DNA of 64,000 bases from JADKIH01 sp031417395 (GTDB lineage Bacteria; Bacteroidota; Bacteroidia; AKYH767-A; 2013-40CM-41-45). The translations under genes and the position numbers were made by a program. The DNA lies in contig JANOVM010000062.1 in the NCBI GenBank assembly GCA_031417395.1, forward strand, positions 118,769 through 182,768. The letters run 5' to 3'. A model generated the notes under the pieces. That model was not told the DNA's origin. It saw nothing but the letters and a program-made list of their open reading frames with translations, and did no database searches. Below, one piece after another: positions 45,322-53,099 of the stretch; within the stretch, counting starts at the first letter, position 1; every line of letters begins with the position of its first letter.

Positions 45322-45590
45322 TCACTCCGCCCCCTGCAGCGCCGAACTCAGCGCATCCTTTAATTTTTTCTTTCCAATAAAAGAATCAAGCACTGAATAG
45401 AAGGTGGCTTTTTCTTTTTTGTCGAGCTGCTCGATGAGTGCCTCCCCGGAAAATGCCCGGAAATCCGTTGTATTAATTGTTCCTGTTTTCCTAAAGATAG
45501 ATAAGTAGTAATCGCCTTCCTTCGCAAAGTATGTGATGTGGCAAATCGAAAAGCTAAATCCACTACTCTTAGAGGGTGGTCCTGTCAAAG
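45322..45590 (-). pseudogene. Chimeric remnant: tyrosine recombinase end plus HTH-protein-like tail
   Basis: One frame (45563 to ~45450) encodes ATSHTLRRKAITTYLSLG and RISGH, the HxxR region near the end of a tyrosine recombinase. Another frame (~45460 to 45322) encodes LIEQLDKKEKATFYSVLDS and KKKLKDALS, like the C-terminus of XRE regulators found in Bacteroidota. Neither half is complete and they lie in different frames. The recombinase part is about 70% identical in DNA to 47520-47620. Confidence 0.5.
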
Positions 45591-45813
45591 TATCACTTAT
45601 TGAATTGCATTCCTTGTTTTACAGTTGATAGTTTTGGGAATGTAAGTCGTAGTCTGCGCGAATAGATGTCTGTTCATTTAATCAAACGAACTACTCGCTC
45701 TAAGACTACTCTTAGCATGGGTGCAAAGCTATCTTTTTCAGACTTACTCCCCAACTTTTAATCCTGACCCAAAACTACTGCTGTTAAATACCAGTACTGC
45801 TTTGTGATTGAAA
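45591..45813. other. Non-coding junction between recombinase remnant and immunity gene
   Basis: No ORF is supported in these ~220 bases. I see no clear terminal inverted repeat or promoter. It may be a decayed insertion end. Confidence 0.4.
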
Positions 45814-46359
45814 TTAATAATTAGAAATGGAAATAGTTTTTCCCAAATCTAAATAATAAAACCTCCCAACCTCTAATTCTTTTTTGATTGTTAATTTACT
45901 ATTAACTTTAGAAATATTAATTTTTAAATAAAGTAATTCAAAATTAAAATAATTGCTTGATTCATTAAAATTATATTTAATATTGTTTGAATGGAATAAA
46001 TTGTTTACAGAATATTCAATTATGGCTGTATCATTTGGATTTAATCCTTTAAGTAGTATTTTTCCTTCACTATCGGTAATGAAATTTGAAAAATAATATA
46101 AGTAACCAGTATCAACTTTTCTAATCGCTGGATAAAAATCTAAATTAAAAAAAAACATATCGCTATCTGATACGTTGTTTATCCAAAAGCAAAATTTAGT
46201 TGAATCTAAATTATTGTTAACATTTTTAATAAAGCATTTAATAAATAAATCTTCACTTTTTACCTTTAGATTCTCTTGTGCCGTTAGAGAAAAAATAAAA
46301 AAATGAAAAATAACAGTTAAACATAAATTTAACTTCTGATCTAATTTCATATTATTCAT
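45814..46359 (-). CDS. Exported protein, putative immunity to RHS tip 4
   Basis: A 181-residue exported protein (signal peptide NLCLTVIFHFFIFSLTAQ) with a strand-rich, Asn-rich mature part (FCFWINNVSDSDMFFFNLDF, ILLKGLNPNDTAIIEYSV), suggesting an immunoglobulin-like or beta-sandwich fold. It is not related to the other immunity candidates by eye. The ATG at 46359 lies eight bases inside the RHS tip 4 gene, giving coupled translation. No database family is recognised. Confidence 0.62.
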   Translation of the reverse strand: MNNMKLDQKLNLCLTVIFHFFIFSLTAQENLKVKSEDLFIKCFIKNVNNNLDSTKFCFWINNVSDSDMFFFNLDFYPAIRKVDTGYLYYFSNFITDSEGKILLKGLNPNDTAIIEYSVNNLFHSNNIKYNFNESSNYFNFELLYLKINISKVNSKLTIKKELEVGRFYYLDLGKTISISNY

Positions 46360-47389
46360 GCTTTTTCTCTACTGTTGCTTTTCCAGGTTCTGCACTTCTA
46401 TCATGAAAATTACCTTCAGCATTTTCTGAATCATTATGAGCTCCACCTTTAGATCGATCAAATACATAATCGAAATCTGTTCCGATTTTGCCATTTCCGT
46501 TGGCGTCGAAATATGGAATTCCGTAGGGTTTTTTGTTTGTTGTTCTCTCGTAATTTTCCCATAATTCATGGAATACCACGCCATTTCTTTTCTCACCACC
46601 CGAATCAGTATATTTCATATCAGGAGAAATCGTTATTATTCCTTCATAGCACCTTTGGCTTTCATCAACTAATGGTCTGTATGTATCATCACTTACATGC
46701 GGTGCAGTTCCTTGACTAAACTTTAAAAATTCTCTTAAATTTTTAGGAGATCGTTTTGTATCAGACCAATTATTCATACCCTTTGTAGAAACCTTAGTTA
46801 AATCTACAGTTTGTGTATTTCCGTCACTTGGCCTTTCCCTATGTAAAGTATTGGTTGTTTGATACAAGTAATTCTCATTTGCCTCTGATAATTTAGACAA
46901 AAGTTCAAGTCCTGCTGACCCAGTTTTAATAATTACTGGATTTTGAGTATTCGCACTCATGTTTACCAGAACTTCGCCTTCTAAAGTTATTGTAACGCGA
47001 TCTCTATAAGCTGGAGGCACGAGATTCATAATATCTATTCTTGATTGCGCCCCACTTAAAAATAGTTTCTTCCCGTCAGAGTCAACATATCTAATAGGAT
47101 TATTCCCCATAGAACAGTAGGGACTCAAATTTGGATAAGTTTTTTGCAGAGGATCGATTGAATACCATTTTCCAATTCTTGTATCTAAAATTCTTGCCCC
47201 AAAGTTTAAACTACTCCCAACACCATTTATTTCATCGTCTTTCTCTTGCCCATTAAATCCAAAACGGTATGTTCCGGAACTAAAACCCCTCCCCGGCATT
47301 ACCATCCCAAACGGATGATAATTCAAACTATATAAGTAATTAAAATTGAAATAATTACACGATAAATAGCCGTTTATTTTTAGCACCAT
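46352..47389 (-). CDS. Orphan RHS tip 4 with HELWE zincin-like toxin domain
   Basis: A 345-residue protein on the opposite strand to the other tips. Residues ~25-108 are the RHS core end (YHPFGMVMPGRGFSSGTYR, NGQEKDDEING, DTRIGKWYSIDP, NNPIRYVDSDG). Residues ~110-345 are the putative toxin with VVFHELWENYERT and a later GAHNDSENAEG. This resembles an HExxH peptidase in which the second ligand is Glu and the third may be in the AHNDSE segment. Its start is 29 bases after a recombinase remnant (47418-47660). It is paired with an exported protein. Activity is inferred. Confidence 0.73.
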   Translation of the reverse strand: MVLKINGYLSCNYFNFNYLYSLNYHPFGMVMPGRGFSSGTYRFGFNGQEKDDEINGVGSSLNFGARILDTRIGKWYSIDPLQKTYPNLSPYCSMGNNPIRYVDSDGKKLFLSGAQSRIDIMNLVPPAYRDRVTITLEGEVLVNMSANTQNPVIIKTGSAGLELLSKLSEANENYLYQTTNTLHRERPSDGNTQTVDLTKVSTKGMNNWSDTKRSPKNLREFLKFSQGTAPHVSDDTYRPLVDESQRCYEGIITISPDMKYTDSGGEKRNGVVFHELWENYERTTNKKPYGIPYFDANGNGKIGTDFDYVFDRSKGGAHNDSENAEGNFHDRSAEPGKATVEKKHE

Positions 47390-47417
47390 TTTTCAATAAA
47401 AGTAGCATTTTTATTAA

Positions 47418-47660
47418 TCATTTTTGAAGGTTTTCCAGCTTTGAATGAACTTTTGAAATTTCCTTATCCGGTATTTCTTCAGATATTTTTTCATAGCGAT
47501 AAAACTCTTTACTACTTGGAGAACGGCCGGAAATTCTTCTAACCAATTGTTCAGGCATTCCCAAAGATAAGTAAAGTGTAATTACTGTGCGTCTCATGGT
47601 ATGTGATGTTATCAAGTCGCAGAATCGATATTTTATTTGCGAATGGAATCTATTTATAAT
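47418..47660 (-). pseudogene. Tyrosine recombinase C-terminal fragment
   Basis: The frame encodes KYRFCDLITSHTMRRTVIT, YLSLGMPEQLVRRISGRS and SKEFYRYEKISEE. These are the HxxR box, the second His/Arg region and the catalytic Tyr region of a Bacteroidota tyrosine recombinase. The N-terminal ~300 residues and first catalytic Arg are missing. It is a remnant and not an active integrase. A related fragment lies at 45322-45590 in the same orientation. Confidence 0.68.
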
Positions 47661-47789
47661 TTTAATTATGACATAAAAAATCCGAAGTATTTTTCTTGAG
47701 TCAAAACCATATATAATTTATTTTAAAAGCCTAAAATATTTCTTATGAAACCGACGTTGCTTCTTTAAACACATTTAAAATTTTAAGCC

Positions 47790-49151
47790 ATGATGATCCT
47801 AAGAGCAATTCAAACCACCTTTTTATTGTCTGTCCTGTTATTAATGAGCAACTGCAGCAGGACAATTTCTGAGCGGACAGAAAACAAAATTTCCCCTCCC
47901 TTTAAAAATGTAGATGTTGCCTTTACAGAAAACACTATTGATCCATCTACCGGTGGTGTGATTAAGCTGGACAATGGAACAAGAATCAATTTACCAAAAG
48001 ATGCTTTCATAAATTCCGATGGAAAGCTTGTGAAGTCTAAAGTTAAGATTAAGTACAGGGAATTCCACAACAGTGCACAAATTTTAATGAGCGGAATACC
48101 TATGAAGTTTGGCAATGAGAATTTTCAAACCGCGGGTATGTTCGAAATTAAAGGTGTGACTGAAAATGAGGTACCGGTTCAAATTGCCAAGGAAGCAGCA
48201 ATCCGGGTGGAGATGGCTTCCTTCACTAAGGGCGATGAATACAGTTTTTATTATTTTAATGAGCAGGAGGGACAATGGATACTAAAAGGAACTTCTACAG
48301 CTCAGGAAAACGAAGAGAAGAAATTAAAGTTGAAATCACTTCCTGAAATTGCCGAAGCACCCTTGAAACCGATAAAACAACAGGAAAATTCTCTCGTTTT
48401 TGATCTTGAGGTTAACGCTGCCCTTTACCCTGAACTTAACGATTTCAAAGATGTTGTATGGCAGTATGCCGGAAACGATCCTGAAAAAAATCCTGAGAAG
48501 ACTCCATGGGTTTTTACCAATCAATGGAGTTTCGTCGAGCTTCAACGAATCGGTAAGGAGGGAAATACATATTCGCTTCACCTGAGTGACAGAAAACGCG
48601 ACTTTACAACTATAGTTTCTCCTGTACTCAATGGAAGACATTATAGACAGGCCCTAGCCGGGTTTCAGAAGAAACTATTAGTCTATGAAAACGCTTTGGC
48701 TGCCCAAAAAGCTGAAATAGATCAGTTATCGCGTGAAGCCGACCTGCTCCGAACTTTCGAAATTAATAACTTCGGAATTTATAATTGGGATTGCTTCTAT
48801 AATAAACAAGAGTTTGCCATAAAACTCAATGCCGATTTTAAGTTTGATAAAGAGATTCCCGGCGTCGATTTGAAAAAAAATTCCTTTTATTTGGTTACAG
48901 GAAACCAACGAGCCGTTATAACATACAATTTCGATACAAAAAACAATTTTACTTTTAATCCCAACGATGAGAACAAACTCATTGCTGTGCTACCGGGAAA
49001 TCGTATTGCCTATTTTAGAAATGAGGATTTCAAGACAATGTTAAACAGCATTAATGCCAGCGGCAATTCTAATTTTACATTCGTTTTAAAAGTAGCTGAC
49101 AACGAAGTGGTCAATGCGGAAAATCTTTGCGCTGTAATTTCCTCCATTTAA
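47790..49151 (+). CDS. Lipoprotein of unknown function
   Basis: A 453-residue protein with a lipoprotein-like signal (TTFLLSVLLLMSNC), followed by a strand-rich mature part with VDVAFTENTIDPSTGGVIKL and GTRINLPKDAFI near residues 45-80. These resemble ZU5-like segments in surface proteins. A coiled-coil stretch (AALAAQKAEIDQLSREADLL-like, ~300-320) is followed by another beta region. The WG-repeat gene begins 11 bases downstream, so the two are an operon. Function unknown. Confidence 0.72.
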   Translation: MMILRAIQTTFLLSVLLLMSNCSRTISERTENKISPPFKNVDVAFTENTIDPSTGGVIKLDNGTRINLPKDAFINSDGKLVKSKVKIKYREFHNSAQILMSGIPMKFGNENFQTAGMFEIKGVTENEVPVQIAKEAAIRVEMASFTKGDEYSFYYFNEQEGQWILKGTSTAQENEEKKLKLKSLPEIAEAPLKPIKQQENSLVFDLEVNAALYPELNDFKDVVWQYAGNDPEKNPEKTPWVFTNQWSFVELQRIGKEGNTYSLHLSDRKRDFTTIVSPVLNGRHYRQALAGFQKKLLVYENALAAQKAEIDQLSREADLLRTFEINNFGIYNWDCFYNKQEFAIKLNADFKFDKEIPGVDLKKNSFYLVTGNQRAVITYNFDTKNNFTFNPNDENKLIAVLPGNRIAYFRNEDFKTMLNSINASGNSNFTFVLKVADNEVVNAENLCAVISSI

Positions 49152-49162
49152 AAAATCAGGCA

Positions 49163-52100
49163 ATGAAAAAGTTAGCATTATTATTTGTTACCTTCTTTGT
49201 AATTCTGATTCACCTTGAAGCTGCAAACCTTTTCCCCATAAAACAAAACGGAAAATGGGGATACATTAATTCAAGTGGCGAAATTAAAATTGTTCCTGAA
49301 TTCGAGGCTGCGGATTATTTTGACAACAACGAATTTGCTAAGATTCAAAAAAATGGTTTAGTTGGATTGATTGATTCTACCGGAAATATTCTCATTCAAC
49401 CTGCTTTTGAAAATATTCGAATCTTTAAGAATAACTTAATAGGTATCTATAAGGAGGGAAGTTGGGGTGTTATGACAACGAAAGGGGAAATCATAACAAA
49501 TATTAAAATTGAAGATTTCAGATATAACAACGATGGAAATATATTTTATATAAAGAATAACAAATATGGTTTGATAAATTCATCGGGAAAGATTGTTTGC
49601 GAACCGGAATTTGATTCGCTAAGCATGGCACAATACAATTTCCTGTATGCAAGGAAAGACAGCTTGTCGGGACTCTACGATAAAAACGGTAAAGCTATAC
49701 TTCCCTGCTTATATGAAAAACTCAGCATACAATCCGCTGACCGGATTTTTATTTGTCAGGATCATCAATGGGGAGTGGCCGATAGCAAAGGAAAAATAAT
49801 CATCAACCCTGCCTGGGACGAACTCACCTGGATGACTGAAAACTATTTTAAACTGCGAAAGGATACTTTGTTTACAGTATTCGATGTGAATGCAGGAAGG
49901 AACATTTGTAATCTGACGGGGTTGAATTTTAAATTATTCGAGGATGATTATTTTCTTACCTATACAAAAGGATTATACGGCTTAATGAATGGTGCAGGAT
50001 TGGAAATTCTAAAGCCGGATTATCAGGACATCGCTTATGGTGTGAAAAACTGCATAGTCGTACGTCAAAACGGGAAATGCGGGCTGGTTGATTTCAGTGG
50101 GAGAGTTATGATTTCCCCCAGATACGATTTCATTCTTTCATTCGACAAGCATGTTGCAATGACTTTCTTTGAAAAGAGATATGGTTTGATTAATGACAAG
50201 GGAGATATTCTTGAAGAGCCGAAGTTTGAATCGATGTCAATATATGATGGAGGTATCAAAGCACGTCAGAATGAATCTCTGAAAGTAATTGAACTAGATG
50301 AATCGGGTAATCCTTACGATGTAACCAGCTATGAAAATGCTAAGACCTTTCATGTGGGCAGAAGGGATAATACTTCCTATCGAATGGTAAATTCAGGAAA
50401 TAATGGTAACATGAACTCTTTGGGATGGTTTTATTCAAGTATCGATAAGAAGTACGGTTTGAGAAATTCAAAAGGTGAAATTGTCATTTGGCCTGCCTAT
50501 GACAAAATTTATATAAGGCCGCAATCGGGATTGACTCTCACTGAAATCAGCAATGTACAGACGGACTATCAAATCGGCAATGCCACTTTTCATATCAAAT
50601 CAAAATTTGGCATAGTCGATCACGTGAATTGTAAGATAATTGCACCGGCAGAATATTTAGATATTAAGGTTGACGACTATAAAGACTCATTGAAATCTCT
50701 GGCACGATGTATTTCAATAAGTGGTCAACAAGGATTTCTCTATCGATGGAGTTTCAATAGATTTATGCCAAGGATATTTGTTTCATCCCTAAACGAAAAC
50801 ATGTTTCGATTTTGTTCAAGGGGCAAGTTAATTCTTGAAAATAAAGGTGCCTCTGACGAAGAGATAATGAGCCTTTCGGCATTTATGAAGTCCTTCGTGT
50901 CAAAGTGGGAACCGGCAGATGAACAAACGGAAAAAATGGTGTCCGACGAAAATACAGTTTTACGCTGCATCGATTCATTTTGGGGAATTGCCGGCGAAGA
51001 GGAAGTAATCCTTCCTCCGTATTATCAATTTATTAAGCATTATAAATGGAGTAACGTCGTTGTTAAATACAAAAATAAGTGGGGTGTGATCAATGTTGAC
51101 AGAATAAGTATTGTCAAAGCTAATTATGATAACATTGACATTGTTGAAGCGAATAATGAAACGTATTACATGGTATCCGGAAAAAATTCAAAGTACGGAT
51201 TAATCAATGAAGAAGGATTTGTGAAAGTCGATCCTGTATACGAAGATATGGGTTCGACAATAGAGGGTTTCGTCAGGGTGAAGAAAGATAAGAAGTGGGG
51301 ATTTATTGATACGAATGGAAATGTTATTGGTAATATAAAGTATGATACCGTCATGGATTTCAGCGATGGTATGGCAGCGGTTAAGTGCGGAAAGCTTTGG
51401 GGATACATAAACAATACTGGTGAAGAAGTAATTCCGTTTCAGTTTAAGGAAGCTGATATCTTTTCGAATGATCTGGCGGCCGTTAAGAGTAAAGCTTATT
51501 GGACTTATATAGATAAATCAGGAAAGATTTCTATTCCGCTTTCTCTAAGGAGGGCCAAACCATTTCAGGAAGATGTAGCCTGGGCATCGTTATCCGGCAA
51601 ACTGGGATTGATTGATAAGAAAGGGAATTGGATTATTAAGCAGAAATTCAGCACGGCAGAAAAATTCGATTCGAATAATCTGTCTGTAGTGAGCAGGAAG
51701 GGTTCGTATGGCTTGATTAATAAGAGGGGAGAGATTGTTTCTTCTTTTAAGTTCGATAAAATATACCCTTTTACGGAAGAAGGACTTGCCATGGTTGTGT
51801 ACAAAGGCAAGACAGGTTACATGGATAAATCGGGAAATTTATTAATTAAACCTAAATTTATTAAAGGATTTTCCTTTGGAAAAGCAATAGTACCTGAAAA
51901 CGCTGAATACTATTTTATTGACCAATGGGGAAATAAATTATTTGACAAAAAATTCCAGGCAGCGAGAGAATTCTATAATAACAGGGCAATAGTAAAATCA
52001 AATAATCATTGGGGAATTATTAACGACAAAGGAAATTTTGTTGTTACACCTAAATTTGGTGAAATAAAAAATTTCACCGGAAAATTTGCCGCATTCCGCC

Positions 52101-52264
52101 AGGACTCTTTCTATGGCATTATCGATTTAAACGGAAAAACAATCCTCGAAGCAGAATTCGATTATATAAATTATTGCGGTAAAGATCTGTTTCGTGTAGA
52201 AAGAAATAATAAAATTGGATATATCGATAGGCGAGGGAATTGGATATGGGAAATGCAGATGTAA
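49163..52264 (+). CDS. Large WG repeat-containing exported protein
   Basis: A 1033-residue exported protein with a signal peptide (KKLALLFVTFFVILIHLEA). About 20 WG-type repeats fill the rest: KWGYINSSGEIKIVPEFE, KYGLINSSGKIVCEPEFD, KWGFIDTNGNVIGNIKYD and the like, each ~45-50 residues. WG repeats form beta strands and are found in many bacterial surface or scaffold proteins. I chose ATG 49163; the longer frame from 49127 adds residues ahead of the signal peptide. It is cotranscribed with the upstream lipoprotein. The repeat sequence varies strongly, so recent expansion is unlikely. Confidence 0.88.
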   Translation: MKKLALLFVTFFVILIHLEAANLFPIKQNGKWGYINSSGEIKIVPEFEAADYFDNNEFAKIQKNGLVGLIDSTGNILIQPAFENIRIFKNNLIGIYKEGSWGVMTTKGEIITNIKIEDFRYNNDGNIFYIKNNKYGLINSSGKIVCEPEFDSLSMAQYNFLYARKDSLSGLYDKNGKAILPCLYEKLSIQSADRIFICQDHQWGVADSKGKIIINPAWDELTWMTENYFKLRKDTLFTVFDVNAGRNICNLTGLNFKLFEDDYFLTYTKGLYGLMNGAGLEILKPDYQDIAYGVKNCIVVRQNGKCGLVDFSGRVMISPRYDFILSFDKHVAMTFFEKRYGLINDKGDILEEPKFESMSIYDGGIKARQNESLKVIELDESGNPYDVTSYENAKTFHVGRRDNTSYRMVNSGNNGNMNSLGWFYSSIDKKYGLRNSKGEIVIWPAYDKIYIRPQSGLTLTEISNVQTDYQIGNATFHIKSKFGIVDHVNCKIIAPAEYLDIKVDDYKDSLKSLARCISISGQQGFLYRWSFNRFMPRIFVSSLNENMFRFCSRGKLILENKGASDEEIMSLSAFMKSFVSKWEPADEQTEKMVSDENTVLRCIDSFWGIAGEEEVILPPYYQFIKHYKWSNVVVKYKNKWGVINVDRISIVKANYDNIDIVEANNETYYMVSGKNSKYGLINEEGFVKVDPVYEDMGSTIEGFVRVKKDKKWGFIDTNGNVIGNIKYDTVMDFSDGMAAVKCGKLWGYINNTGEEVIPFQFKEADIFSNDLAAVKSKAYWTYIDKSGKISIPLSLRRAKPFQEDVAWASLSGKLGLIDKKGNWIIKQKFSTAEKFDSNNLSVVSRKGSYGLINKRGEIVSSFKFDKIYPFTEEGLAMVVYKGKTGYMDKSGNLLIKPKFIKGFSFGKAIVPENAEYYFIDQWGNKLFDKKFQAAREFYNNRAIVKSNNHWGIINDKGNFVVTPKFGEIKNFTGKFAAFRQDSFYGIIDLNGKTILEAEFDYINYCGKDLFRVERNNKIGYIDRRGNWIWEMQM

Positions 52265-52397
52265 TTTTTCAAGGTATTACAAGGTGTGATACCATACCAA
52301 TGCCATTTCTGATTTTGCTGTGAACTAAATATTTATTATGCAGTGATTAACATCTTATATTCCTATAATTTGAAAAATAAGAGCACCAAAGAGGAAT

Positions 52398-52405
52398 TAA
52401 CTTTA
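52398..52405 (+). promoter_or_regulatory. -7 box (TAACTTTA) upstream of the glycine-rich protein gene
   Basis: TAACTTTAAGG lies 80 bases before the ATG at 52486. It matches the other TAACTTTA boxes in the window. No -33 element is clear. Confidence 0.35.
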
Positions 52406-52485
52406 AGGAAATCTTTGTAATATCTGTTAAATATTGTGATATTTATACTTGAATTGGTTCCTTGAGAATTTAAGAATTATTTATT

Positions 52486-53007
52486 ATGAAGAAAATTTTA
52501 TTGGCATTTCTTAGCCTGATTTTTATCTGTAATGCGATGGAGGGAAAGAATAGAAAGGGGAAATATTTTATAACTTATTCAGGTATGCGGATAAATATTT
52601 TAAATGTCAAAAAAGTTAATAACGACACAGTTTTTGTAAAAACCAAGAAAGGCGTTTCATTTATATTAATCGACTCTATTTCAGAATACCATCACCATAC
52701 AGCTCCTGATAAAGTTTTTGGAAGTATTTTAATTGGCAGCACCATTGGTTTATGTGCCGGCACTTTTTTAGGATCAAAAATGCTTGTTGAAAATGAGCGC
52801 ACAGCATCTTCATATCATAACAATTATTTTCAACCGGGCGGCGAAGCAGGTTCGCGGAAATTATTGGGCAGTTTGGTTGGGTTGACATTAGGCGGATTAG
52901 TTGGTGCATTATTGGGCTCTAATAGTGTTGTGCATATTGATAAAGAATTTTCAAAATTGGATCGACAGGAAAAAGTGCGACAACTTTCAAAACTAACTAA
53001 ATATTGA
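52486..53007 (+). CDS. Exported glycine-zipper-like membrane protein
   Basis: A 173-residue protein with a signal peptide (KKILLAFLSLIFICNAMEG). Two Gly-rich hydrophobic segments follow, at ~80-105 (GSILIGSTIGLCAGTFLGS) and ~125-145 (LVGLTLGGLVGALLGSNS), like glycine-zipper helices. A small N-terminal mature domain (~25-70) is strand-rich. No specific family is recognised. It may insert into the membrane or oligomerise. It stands alone between the WG-repeat gene and the convergent protease gene. Confidence 0.7.
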   Translation: MKKILLAFLSLIFICNAMEGKNRKGKYFITYSGMRINILNVKKVNNDTVFVKTKKGVSFILIDSISEYHHHTAPDKVFGSILIGSTIGLCAGTFLGSKMLVENERTASSYHNNYFQPGGEAGSRKLLGSLVGLTLGGLVGALLGSNSVVHIDKEFSKLDRQEKVRQLSKLTKY

Positions 53008-53024
53008 GATTTCAAAATGTAGTG

Positions 53025-53044
53025 ATTGAAAATCCTGCATAGCG
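53025..53044. repeat. Dispersed 20-bp word shared with 39275-39294
   Basis: ATTGAAAATCCTGCATAGCG matches ATTGAAAATCCTGTATAGCC near 39275 at 18 of 20 bases. Both lie in intergenic DNA. It is probably part of a genome-wide repeat. Confidence 0.4.
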
Positions 53045-53099
53045 GTATTAGTTTTGGATTAGAAAACAAAAAATAGACCTTAAAGCAAATAACTACATC

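Noticed and set aside
45322..45588. 88-residue ORF as an intact gene
   Set aside because: Its N-terminal half overlaps, in another frame, recombinase coding homology, and its C-terminal half resembles the tail of another family; it is better read as a chimeric remnant.
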